Shown here: positions 43,469 through 51,225 of the stretch, in pieces
Position numbering within the stretch: the first letter of the stretch is position 1
Layout: every line of letters begins with the position of its first letter
NCBI GenBank assembly: GCA_028282195.1
Contig: JANQII010000040.1
Location: 1 to 55,361 of the forward strand
Direction: 5' to 3'
DNA from: Prolixibacteraceae bacterium
GTDB taxonomy: Bacteria > Bacteroidota > Bacteroidia > Bacteroidales > Prolixibacteraceae
DNA length: 55,361 nucleotides
Notes under the pieces: generated by a model
What the model saw: only the letters and a program-made list of their open reading frames with translations
Told to the model about the DNA's origin: nothing
The model's database searches: none
Program-made: the position numbers and the translations under genes

Positions 43469-45793
43469 TCAATCGAACGGTTTGACTGCATTAACAATCA
43501 ATGGTGTAATAAACAGATTGGTCATAAAAGCAGTAAATATGCCTACCACAACAAATATCCCCAAATAAACCAGCATGTTTATGGGGGAGGTCAGGTAAAC
43601 AACAAAAGAGATGATGATTATAAAAGAAGTCATAAACAAAGCCCTCCCAATTACAACAATGGCATTAACAGACGATGTTTTATAGTTCCCGGTTAATTTA
43701 TAATTGGCTTTTAGATAGTTGATCAGGTGTATTGTGTTGTCAACGGAAATCCCCAATATCATAGGGGCAATGGTCACGGTTACGAAATCCAGCGGAATAC
43801 CCAAAAAGCTCATTGTTCCTCCTACAACTATAATCGGGAGTATGTTTGGGATTATCCCGATTAATCCGATCCTGACCCCCCCAAGTACAATCATCATCAA
43901 AATTCCAATAATAATCAATGCCAATAAAATTGATTTAATCTGTCCGATTGCAACCATATGGTTCAGTGCCGCCATTTTGGGCATCCCCCCAGTAATCGTA
44001 AACGTTGCCTTTGGGAATAACTCTGTGGCCAGATTTTGCAGAGTCCCCATTTCCTTCATCGTCTGACTGGCATTCATATTGTTCGTTTCCACTTCCAGGC
44101 GCAATACCGAAAAATCATCATTGATCCAATCCCCCAACCTGGCTCCTCCTGACATTTCATAAAACATAAGCAATTGAGCCACCAGGTTTTTATTTTCCGG
44201 TATGGTATAGAAACTGGCCTCATCCCTGTTGATCAATCGATTCATATCCTTGAGGATTGTAAGTACTGAATTTGTCTTTTTGGTCAGCTTCAGCTCGTTC
44301 ACCTTATCATTAAAACGGTCAAATTTAGTAAGCACATCCGGATCCTTTACTTTGTCCTTTTCTTTAAAATCCAATGCAATGTTATAGGAATCAAACGAAC
44401 CGATCTTAGTTTTTGCAACGTCCAGTATTCGTTTTATATAAGGTACTTTCATTCCATACGAACGTTCCGAGTCGAAATTAACTTCTAAAGAGACCAGCCC
44501 AATACCCATTAAAACGACAACCAGTATTGATATGGAAACAACTGCTTTTGAGTTTCTGAAAACAAACTCGCCTATTCGGTGAAAATATTTATCACTTTTA
44601 AGATTACTTTTGTTTTTCTTTTTCTTTGGTTTATATTTTCCAAAACTCAACAAACTTCCTGTCAACACAAATACGATAAGGTAGATAACCAATATCAACA
44701 CAGCCGAGGTCAGCCCGAGCCACCTGATGGGTATCAAACTAATAGCCATAAACGACAATAGCGCACCAATAGTTGTAAATGCTGCAAAAGCAGTAGGCCA
44801 TCCGGACATTCCAATAGCCTTGATCAAAGCCTGCCTGACGTTTTTCGATTCGGACAGGTTTCGTTCGTAATAGTTAAAAAGATGGACGGAATAACCCAGC
44901 GAAACTGCCAATGATAAAATAATAGGTACAGCAAATAAAAATGCGTTTATTTTAATTCCTAAATGCCCCATTGTACCAAAAACAATGATGATCGAAACCA
45001 AAGCTGTAGTTATAGGAATAACTACCCCTTGAAAGGAACGAAAGAAGAAGAAAAGGAACACCAGTAAAACAATGATGGTAATACCAAGAAGGGATTCGGA
45101 TTCATGCCCGGTAAACAACAATTCTTCATATCCGTAAACAGGTGTCCCCACGGCCCGTAAATTATACTTCCGATAGTTTTCCTTTGACAAGATTTCCAGC
45201 AACTTTTTCCCAACTACATTGCCTGGTGCTATTCCATGCTCTTTTTCATAATTATCTGGATATGATAACAGGTTTAATACAAGCCATGTTTCCGTACAAT
45301 CTTCTGAAACTATTTTATTTTTTAAGTACTCTTTACTAAAAACCCTTTTTTTCCCGGTTATGACATCCTCATTTTGCGGTTCATCCGGAATCAAATCTTC
45401 GGTAATGATCTCATCATCAATAGTAAAACTAAATTCCATATCAGCAATTGAAGTAACATTATCTGCAAACGGGATCTCAGCTTCCAGCTCAGTACCTAAT
45501 TCATCCAGCATATTGATTATTTCTTCAGAAAATACATAATCCGTTTTCAAATGGATACCAATAATGTCACTATTGCCAAAGTAATCTTCATACTGCTGTT
45601 TATTTGCGAAAATAATGGAGTTTTTTGGGAACCAGTTTTCGACTGATGTATCGTATTTTATTTTAGGCACGCCTATCCCGGTTATCAGGGTAATCAATAA
45701 CACCAATACTAAATATACCCAGCGTTGTTTAATGATATGTTCGCCTAGTTTGGCAAACCAGATATGTTGTTTTGACTGATTATTTGTTTTCAT
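43469..45793 (-). CDS. RND superfamily (MMPL/HpnN-type) exporter
   Basis: A 774-residue permease with the typical arrangement of 12 membrane helices in two halves, each preceded by a large periplasmic loop (about 50-225 and 420-600). The first half has the GALLSFMAISLIPIRWLGL stretch (helices 4-6) and the second half the matching SFLGIPLDFVTVTIAPMILGISVDNTIH. The D/N-rich helix 4 motif GISVDNTIH is the usual proton-relay region. Relatives export lipids, hopanoids or polyketides across the inner membrane. Its partners are a LolA-like periplasmic protein and an outer-membrane barrel, so lipid or lipoprotein transport is the best guess. Confidence 0.9.
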   Translation of the reverse strand: MKTNNQSKQHIWFAKLGEHIIKQRWVYLVLVLLITLITGIGVPKIKYDTSVENWFPKNSIIFANKQQYEDYFGNSDIIGIHLKTDYVFSEEIINMLDELGTELEAEIPFADNVTSIADMEFSFTIDDEIITEDLIPDEPQNEDVITGKKRVFSKEYLKNKIVSEDCTETWLVLNLLSYPDNYEKEHGIAPGNVVGKKLLEILSKENYRKYNLRAVGTPVYGYEELLFTGHESESLLGITIIVLLVFLFFFFRSFQGVVIPITTALVSIIIVFGTMGHLGIKINAFLFAVPIILSLAVSLGYSVHLFNYYERNLSESKNVRQALIKAIGMSGWPTAFAAFTTIGALLSFMAISLIPIRWLGLTSAVLILVIYLIVFVLTGSLLSFGKYKPKKKKNKSNLKSDKYFHRIGEFVFRNSKAVVSISILVVVLMGIGLVSLEVNFDSERSYGMKVPYIKRILDVAKTKIGSFDSYNIALDFKEKDKVKDPDVLTKFDRFNDKVNELKLTKKTNSVLTILKDMNRLINRDEASFYTIPENKNLVAQLLMFYEMSGGARLGDWINDDFSVLRLEVETNNMNASQTMKEMGTLQNLATELFPKATFTITGGMPKMAALNHMVAIGQIKSILLALIIIGILMMIVLGGVRIGLIGIIPNILPIIVVGGTMSFLGIPLDFVTVTIAPMILGISVDNTIHLINYLKANYKLTGNYKTSSVNAIVVIGRALFMTSFIIIISFVVYLTSPINMLVYLGIFVVVGIFTAFMTNLFITPLIVNAVKPFD

Positions 45794-45909
45794 CTTTATT
45801 TCATCTGTTTATTTTTTAATTTTTATTTGTCAGATGCCTGTCTATCGGCAGACAAATAACTTACCATTCGCAAATAATTATATTCGTATGTGAGTTAATA
45901 ATTATTTAC

Positions 45910-47514
45910 TCATGGACCTTTCATTTTGTGTTTCCACGCATAACTTATCTTGAAATAGATATTATTGTAAGAATTAAGAAAGCCTATTAAGTCTGTTGTA
46001 TCATCACTTCTAACTTTATCACTGCCATATGGTTTGAACCAGGAATAAGCCAGATTTGCCCCCAAATAAAGGTGGAGGGAATGGCCGGGGGAATATTGAA
46101 GTTCAGGCAAAAGTAACAAACTGCCGTACCGTTTCTTTTCCATTTTGTCATAATTCACAGGAATTGAGTAGTAGGCATTTATTGTAGGTTTTAAAGTGCT
46201 GTTAAAAAATGAAAAGTCCATCGACGTTGAAATTGAGTGTGTATAGCCTTCAGTATGTATTCCAAAAGGCTGTACCAAGGATCTGTAATAGTATTCTTCC
46301 ATATAGGGTTCATTATCCATCAAATTACGATCTGGTATCCCATTTTTATAAATCGTGAAAAAGTCATCATCAAATTTCGGGATCCATTTACCAGCATACT
46401 GCAGATTAAAATAAAACCGCTGATTAGGACCATAAAAGAAATCAAACCCTAAAGTATAAGCTAAATCATGATTCCTGACTTTATAAGAATCATTACCATT
46501 ATCCTCAGTTAATGAGTAACATGCTTCCAGCCAAATACCATACCTGTCAATAATTGTTTTAGCATCGAAACCAAACCGGTGAATTCTATTTCTTTCCAAA
46601 TTTATTTCTGAAACCTTGTAAGATTTGTTTCCATCCATTTGGCTCATTAAACTGTTTGCTTTAGTTTCAGATAAGTTATCAAATATCCAGTTTTTGAAAT
46701 CACTATCAATTTTAACCGCATATCTATCCAGGGTTATATCCGGGGTATAATAAGGGTCAATATCATAAATATAGCTGAAAGAAAAATCCAAGCCTGAAGA
46801 ATAGTAATTGGCTTTAAAAGCCCCAAGACTAGACTTGGGGCTAAATTCCAGATTTCTGATTTTCACATTTTTAACTTGTGAAATGGCTTCTAACTGAGGC
46901 TGATTGTTTTCATTATTTAACCCTGAGAATTGATTTTCGTAAAAAAATTCATCAGGAATAAAATCTTCATATTTCCAGAAGTAAACATCGGATTGTTCAA
47001 ACGGAACAAAAATTCCCTGAAATGACCATTTATCATTTGGATAATATTTAAACGCAGCTGAAAAAATTGAAATTTCCTCCGTTTCAAATCCTTTTATTTC
47101 ATAATCTTTTGGATTCAAATTGTTGGTCGGGTTCAAATCATCAGCAACACCCCATGCATAATCCTGGAAACCAAAACTCCACGAAACTTTGTCATTGTTT
47201 ATCTTCAGGTAATTTTCTTTGATCCTTATCCCGGACATGTCCTGCCAGTTTCCTGTTTCATCCATAGCGCCTCTCAATTCCCACTTAGACACGAGCTCAA
47301 TGTTCTGGTGGTTAACTTCTAAGCCAAGTTCATTGATCCACTTTGGTGCTTTTATAAGTGTATTATAATTGTTCTCCGAAGTTGGCAAGTGATATTGGAA
47401 ATAATGGTCTCCGCTTAACTCGATTTCAAAATCTCCTGAATTTGATCTCAATTGAGCTTTTACCACGAGAATAAATAAAAACATGATTATCGTGGTTAAT
47501 ACTTTTTTCATCAC
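45910..47514 (-). CDS. Outer-membrane beta-barrel protein of the RND operon
   Basis: A 534-residue exported protein with signal peptide 1-20 (MKKVLTTIIMFLFILVVKAQ) and then alternating amphipathic strands rich in aromatic residues to the C-terminus, consistent with a beta-barrel of about 18-20 strands. No enzymatic motif is seen. It lies 6 bp after the LolA-like gene and before the RND permease; similar trios (LolA-like, barrel, RND) in other bacteria transport lipid-like cargo. I cannot assign a named family with confidence. Confidence 0.75.
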   Translation of the reverse strand: MMKKVLTTIIMFLFILVVKAQLRSNSGDFEIELSGDHYFQYHLPTSENNYNTLIKAPKWINELGLEVNHQNIELVSKWELRGAMDETGNWQDMSGIRIKENYLKINNDKVSWSFGFQDYAWGVADDLNPTNNLNPKDYEIKGFETEEISIFSAAFKYYPNDKWSFQGIFVPFEQSDVYFWKYEDFIPDEFFYENQFSGLNNENNQPQLEAISQVKNVKIRNLEFSPKSSLGAFKANYYSSGLDFSFSYIYDIDPYYTPDITLDRYAVKIDSDFKNWIFDNLSETKANSLMSQMDGNKSYKVSEINLERNRIHRFGFDAKTIIDRYGIWLEACYSLTEDNGNDSYKVRNHDLAYTLGFDFFYGPNQRFYFNLQYAGKWIPKFDDDFFTIYKNGIPDRNLMDNEPYMEEYYYRSLVQPFGIHTEGYTHSISTSMDFSFFNSTLKPTINAYYSIPVNYDKMEKKRYGSLLLLPELQYSPGHSLHLYLGANLAYSWFKPYGSDKVRSDDTTDLIGFLNSYNNIYFKISYAWKHKMKGP

Positions 47515-47520
47515 TACGAT

Positions 47521-48300
47521 CTATTTTTCAAGATTCTGAACTGTAAAAACATCATCATCAATGCCTACATTAATTTTATAAGCTCCCTGATAATACATTG
47601 TTTTATGATTATCAAGATGATTTATGATTTCCATCTCCAAAGGGGTAATGATCCCATCAATTATTTCAATTTCATTGATAAAAGATGTTTTAATTAAGCG
47701 CCCCTGCTTTTTATCATACATCTCAATTTTATATACATAATAATCGTCTTTACGAACCCAATTCGTTAGTTTTGAATAAGGGGCATCTTTGTCTACAGGG
47801 TAAGATTCAACAACATAATAAGCTTTTCCATCCCATTCATCTTCTTTGATGTATTTGTAAGTGAAATCTTCTAAATCGTGATCTTCTAAGTCGTAGAAGT
47901 ACAAGTCAGATCCCAGGAACTTGCCATCTTTACCAGAACCGGAGATCTTCCTGGACTTCCCAAATGCAGGCAAATACATTCGCTGGTCGTCATCGCCCTT
48001 TTGAGCGATTGTCAAAAACCTCATACCAGCAACATCAGCTGGTTTCGTAATTTCAAAAAATGAATCATACCCTGCAGCTTGTTTTTTGGAATAAACGAGC
48101 ATCTCTCTCTTCTTCACATTACCTTTCTTATTTTCCAGCACAAGCCTACCTTCGGAATAAGAATCTTTAGGTTCTTTTAATTCATCATACTTTTTCATGA
48201 TTTCATACCCTTTATTGGGTTGTGCATATAAATTTCCAACAGTAATAACCGTAATCAAAAAGCACACTAACATTCTGAACATTGTTTTCTTATTTTTCAT
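47521..48300 (-). CDS. Outer membrane lipoprotein-sorting (LolA-like) protein
   Basis: A 259-residue periplasmic protein with signal peptide 1-26. The remainder has an incomplete beta-barrel that wraps hydrophobic groups, as in LolA/LolB; motifs include RMYLPAFGKSRKISGSGKDG and FLGSDLYFYDLEDHDLEDF, typical of the LolA_like (DUF4292-adjacent) family found next to RND permeases. Its probable role is as a periplasmic carrier between the RND permease and the outer membrane. It starts 53 bp after the TetR gene's end and has a candidate TetR operator just upstream (48323-48338). Confidence 0.9.
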   Translation of the reverse strand: MKNKKTMFRMLVCFLITVITVGNLYAQPNKGYEIMKKYDELKEPKDSYSEGRLVLENKKGNVKKREMLVYSKKQAAGYDSFFEITKPADVAGMRFLTIAQKGDDDQRMYLPAFGKSRKISGSGKDGKFLGSDLYFYDLEDHDLEDFTYKYIKEDEWDGKAYYVVESYPVDKDAPYSKLTNWVRKDDYYVYKIEMYDKKQGRLIKTSFINEIEIIDGIITPLEMEIINHLDNHKTMYYQGAYKINVGIDDDVFTVQNLEK

Positions 48301-48322
48301 TTCTTTTGTTTGTTAAAAACAG

Positions 48323-48338
48323 ACCAGTCTGTCTGTTT
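48323..48338. promoter_or_regulatory. Candidate TetR operator upstream of the LolA-like gene
   Basis: ACCAGTCTGTCTGTTT is identical to 48973-48988. Both sit in the palindromic context ACAGAC-CA-GTCTGT or close to it, the typical form of TetR/AcrR sites. It lies 23 bp upstream of the LolA-like ATG, in the gap after the TetR gene. Confidence 0.75.
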
Positions 48339-48352
48339 GTGATTAAAAAAAT

Positions 48353-48925
48353 TTATTCTATTAATTCCACCAGCTGATCAACAGCCTTTTTGCAAAATCT
48401 CTCAGCCTCATCAATATTTTCAAATAATAATAAAGTATCTATAAGCGCTCCGTCTATAAGCAAAACCATCTGAAGTGATATTAAATCAAGATCGGTGTTT
48501 TTCGAGTTAGGCAGTTCATCTAAAATACTCTTGACCAAAGCCAAAATACCATTATAACTATCCCTATTCCTATCCTTCAGAACCTTTATCCTGGGATATT
48601 CAGCAAATACACTTAAGAAATTAACATCCTGAGAAATTTGTTTTTCCATTTTTTTAAATGGAGAAAAAACCATTTCCAGAAGTTTCAGCAACTTTTCTTT
48701 CGGTGTAAGGTCAGAAGAATTATCATATCCAAACCCTTTTAAATACCCAAAAAACTTCTCATGAACAGTATCAATAAATAATTGTTCTTTGCTTTTAAAA
48801 TGATGATAAAATGCTCCTTTAGAGGTTCCCGATTTTTCAATAATCTCGTTTATACCTACATTATAACCTTTTGTAAGAAAAAGTTCCAAAGCTGCATTTT
48901 GAATATTTTCTTTATTGATACTCAT
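48353..48925 (-). CDS. TetR/AcrR family regulator
   Basis: A 190-residue repressor with an N-terminal helix-turn-helix (about 5-50: NAALELFLTKGYNVGINEII, SGTSKGAFYHHFKSKEQLF) and a helical ligand-binding domain. It precedes the LolA-like/barrel/RND/cyclase genes in the same direction and has a matching operator both in front of itself and in front of the LolA-like gene. It probably represses itself and the exporter and is released by the exported compound or a lipid-like ligand. Confidence 0.95.
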   Translation of the reverse strand: MSINKENIQNAALELFLTKGYNVGINEIIEKSGTSKGAFYHHFKSKEQLFIDTVHEKFFGYLKGFGYDNSSDLTPKEKLLKLLEMVFSPFKKMEKQISQDVNFLSVFAEYPRIKVLKDRNRDSYNGILALVKSILDELPNSKNTDLDLISLQMVLLIDGALIDTLLLFENIDEAERFCKKAVDQLVELIE

Positions 48926-48945
48926 TAAAATTTAAATTTACGGTG

Positions 48946-48953
48946 CAAATATA
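48946..48953 (-). promoter_or_regulatory. -7 promoter element of the TetR gene
   Basis: Read on the minus strand, TATATTTG matches TAnnTTTG, 20 bp upstream of the start codon. A candidate -33 TTTG lies 16 bp further upstream, abutting the TetR operator at 48973-48988, so bound repressor would block RNA polymerase. Confidence 0.65.
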
Positions 48954-48972
48954 AAAGTAAACTCTCAAACAA

Positions 48973-48988
48973 ACCAGTCTGTCTGTTT
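48973..48988. promoter_or_regulatory. Candidate TetR operator upstream of tetR gene
   Basis: ACCAGTCTGTCTGTTT identical to 48323-48338, positioned against the -33 region of the TetR promoter. The pair of identical 16-mers 650 bp apart, both upstream of genes in one operon, is strong evidence for autoregulation. Confidence 0.75.
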
Positions 48989-49328
48989 TTATTTTTTTAT
49001 ATCGTATTTATTAACATTAAATTTACAAATCCATCAAGAACCTGGTGTGTCAAACTAAAGAAGATAAATGACTATCGTATTGTTATCCCAAATTGAAATA
49101 TAACTCCCATTTCTCATCAGAAGTCATTAAAATGGTCATTCAATAGTCAATACCTTGTCATTCATTGTTTTAATAATGACCATTATTGACTATTGAATGA
49201 CAATGAATAACTTCAAATTACCAAAGGAGATTCTTACAAACTAAGCTGTTAGGGAAATAGCCCGAGACTCTTAAAAAGACATTAACCAGAGCAAGGTCAA
49301 TGTTTTTTATATTAACGTGTTTTGTAAA
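48989..49328. other. Intergenic region with an 18-bp inverted repeat
   Basis: No gene is seen. It contains the perfect 18-bp inverted repeat described at 49135-49201 and otherwise AT-rich sequence between the glycosylasparaginase gene's end and the TetR promoter. Confidence 0.5.
49135..49201. repeat. Large inverted repeat, 18-bp arms with nested arms
   Basis: GTCATTCAATAGTCAATA (49135-49152) and TATTGACTATTGAATGAC (49184-49201) are perfect complements around a 31-base loop. An alternative pair, ATGGTCATT (49132-49140) and AATGACCAT (49175-49183), overlaps, so two exclusive stems are possible. It lies downstream of the glycosylasparaginase gene and may terminate it or switch conformations. 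Confidence 0.75.
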
Positions 49329-50291
49329 TTACTTCAAATAGCTATCAGCTTTATTAAGAGTAGTTCCTTCTTTATCTGAATGTGCAAAACTAAAGCCTTC
49401 GTGAAGACTAAAACCAGCAGTTTCACCGGTTTTATTCACTGCAATGTAACCTATCTGCACCCGGTTTAGGTCTTTATTGGTTCTAACCGTTCTCATAACT
49501 GCTTCTTTACATGCTTCCATCGGTGATAATCCATTGCGCATTAATTCTACAACCAAAAAGCTACCCAGTGTACGCATTACATACTCACCATGTCCTGTAG
49601 CAGCAGCACCACCTACTTCATTATCGCAATATAGCCCTGCTCCAATAATTGGCGAGTCTCCCACCCTGCCGTGCATTTTAAAAGCCATACCTGATGTGGT
49701 ACAAGCTCCACTCAAATTTCCATGCTTATCCACAGCCAGCATAGAGATTGTATCATGATTCTCAATATTAATTACAGGTTTATATTCCGATTTTACCAAC
49801 CACTTCTTCCATGCAGCTGTTGATTTTTCAGTCATTAATTCTTCTTTTTTGAACCCTTTTTCCAAAGCAAATTTAAGCGCACCTGCTCCCGATAACATCA
49901 CATGAGGCGTATCCTCCATCACTTTTCGGGCTACTGAAACCGGATGCTTAATATGCTGCAAAAAGCTAACAGAACCGGCATTTCCTTTTTCATCCATAAT
50001 ACATGCGTCAAGCGTAATATGCCCGTCACGATCCGGGAAACTCCCATAACCTACAGTCATCACATCAGGATCAGCTTCAGGTACACGCACACCTGATTCC
50101 ACTGCATCAAGTGCAGTTCCCCCATTCAGCAGAATTTTGATAGCTTCTTTATTTGCAGGAACGCCGTGATCCCAGGTTGAAACAGCAACAGGTAAATTTT
50201 TCGATTTTAATGAAGCTTGAATAGTACCGGTCAATGTAACACCAGTTGTAACCGCCAAAGAACGGTTAACAAATTGTCGTCGGGTTATCAT
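49329..50291 (-). CDS. Glycosylasparaginase (N4-(beta-N-acetylglucosaminyl)-L-asparaginase)
   Basis: A 320-residue Ntn-hydrolase with a twin-arginine signal (TRRQFVNRSLAVTT). Self-cleavage is expected between D180 and T181 in HDTISM, which makes T181 the N-terminal nucleophile of the beta subunit; SGAGALKFAL precedes this and GDSPIIGAGLYCDNEVGGAAATGHGE carries the substrate pocket, split at 20 residues by conserved Gly. The enzyme hydrolyses the GlcNAc-Asn bond of glycoasparagine released after proteolysis of N-glycoproteins. It is divergent from the CutC-like gene across 44 bp, and near a PNGase F homologue, so both ways of cutting the glycan-Asn bond are present. A plain isoaspartyl peptidase remains the alternative. 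Confidence 0.9.
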   Translation of the reverse strand: MITRRQFVNRSLAVTTGVTLTGTIQASLKSKNLPVAVSTWDHGVPANKEAIKILLNGGTALDAVESGVRVPEADPDVMTVGYGSFPDRDGHITLDACIMDEKGNAGSVSFLQHIKHPVSVARKVMEDTPHVMLSGAGALKFALEKGFKKEELMTEKSTAAWKKWLVKSEYKPVINIENHDTISMLAVDKHGNLSGACTTSGMAFKMHGRVGDSPIIGAGLYCDNEVGGAAATGHGEYVMRTLGSFLVVELMRNGLSPMEACKEAVMRTVRTNKDLNRVQIGYIAVNKTGETAGFSLHEGFSFAHSDKEGTTLNKADSYLK

Positions 50292-50335
50292 TTTATAAAG
50301 ATTTTATAATTTAGGCCGAAAGTTAATGCTAAAAA

Positions 50336-50944
50336 ATGATAAAAGAAGCTTGCGTTGAAAGTTTTTCAGAAGCCATTGAGGCCGAAAAAAGAGGCGCCAA
50401 CCGGATTGAATTGTGTGATAATTTAGAAGTTGGTGGCACGACCCCTTCTTGCGGAACGATTAAAATGTGTATTGAAAAGCTCAAAATACCATTCTTTCCC
50501 ATAATCAGGCCGAGAGGGGGCAACTTTGTTTATTCCAATGATGAATTAGAAATAATGAAAACGGATATCGAAGTTTGTAAAAAACTTGGCGTAAAAGGGA
50601 TTGTTTTGGGAGTTTTAACATCTGACAATAGCGTCAACATTGAACAAACCCAGGAGCTAATAGAACTGGCCCAACCCATGGAGGTAACTTTCCATAAAGC
50701 ATTTGATGACACACCCGACTTTACGAAAGCCCTTGAAGATATAATCAACTGCGGGGCAAACCGGATACTCACATCCGGGACAAAGGAAACTGCAGAAGAA
50801 GGAGCTGAAATATTAAACCAAATTATCGATCAGGCCAACAACCGAATTACCATAGTAGCCGCCGGAAAAATTACAGCAGAAAACTTCGATTATTTAAGTA
50901 ACAAAATCAAAACAACCGAGTTTCACGGCAAAAAGATTGTGTAA
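50336..50944 (+). CDS. cutC: CutC family protein, short form
   Basis: A 202-residue TIM-barrel protein. CutC hallmarks are present: VESFSEAIEAEKRGANRIELCDNLEVGG split at residue 28, PSCGTI, PIIRPRGGNFVYSNDE and TFHKAFDD. The C-terminus ends at EFHGKKIV, about 40 residues short of the usual 240, so the final helix or strand is missing or the form is naturally short. The name comes from copper homeostasis in E. coli, a role now doubted. Divergent from the glycosylasparaginase gene with a 44-bp shared promoter region, a neighbourhood that suggests a link to amino-sugar use. Confidence 0.85.
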   Translation: MIKEACVESFSEAIEAEKRGANRIELCDNLEVGGTTPSCGTIKMCIEKLKIPFFPIIRPRGGNFVYSNDELEIMKTDIEVCKKLGVKGIVLGVLTSDNSVNIEQTQELIELAQPMEVTFHKAFDDTPDFTKALEDIINCGANRILTSGTKETAEEGAEILNQIIDQANNRITIVAAGKITAENFDYLSNKIKTTEFHGKKIV

Positions 50945-50960
50945 GTTTTAAAATTTACTG

Positions 50961-51201
50961 GAGAATGTCCAAAAAGTTAGGTCTGTGCCATCCTGAGAGC
51001 TGACCCAAAAATATTTGGTCATAATGAGGTAATGACAGTTTTGTTTTTATTATAAGCAACGGGTGTCATCTTTTGGAAAGATGACACCCCTGCATAAATT
51101 GTAAGGATCTGTAAGCGGTTGACCTTTAGCCAAGAGACTCTGATCCCAGGCGCTCGGGACAGAATGACAAGTGTGTTTTAGAGACTGTTTTGGACACTCT
51201 C
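50961..51201. repeat. MITE-like element with GAGAnTGTCCAAAA ends, 241 bp
   Basis: GAGAATGTCCAAAA (50961-50974) and TTTTGGACACTCTC (51188-51201) are terminal inverted repeats matching at 13 of 14 positions. Inside, GGGTGTCATCTTT and AAAGATGACACCC (51061-51089) form a perfect 13-bp stem around TGG. No ORF. It lies between the CutC-like gene and the PNGase F gene, which are convergent, and may terminate both. Confidence 0.75.
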
Positions 51202-51225
51202 TTTTTTTGTAAAAAAGTCAAAAAA

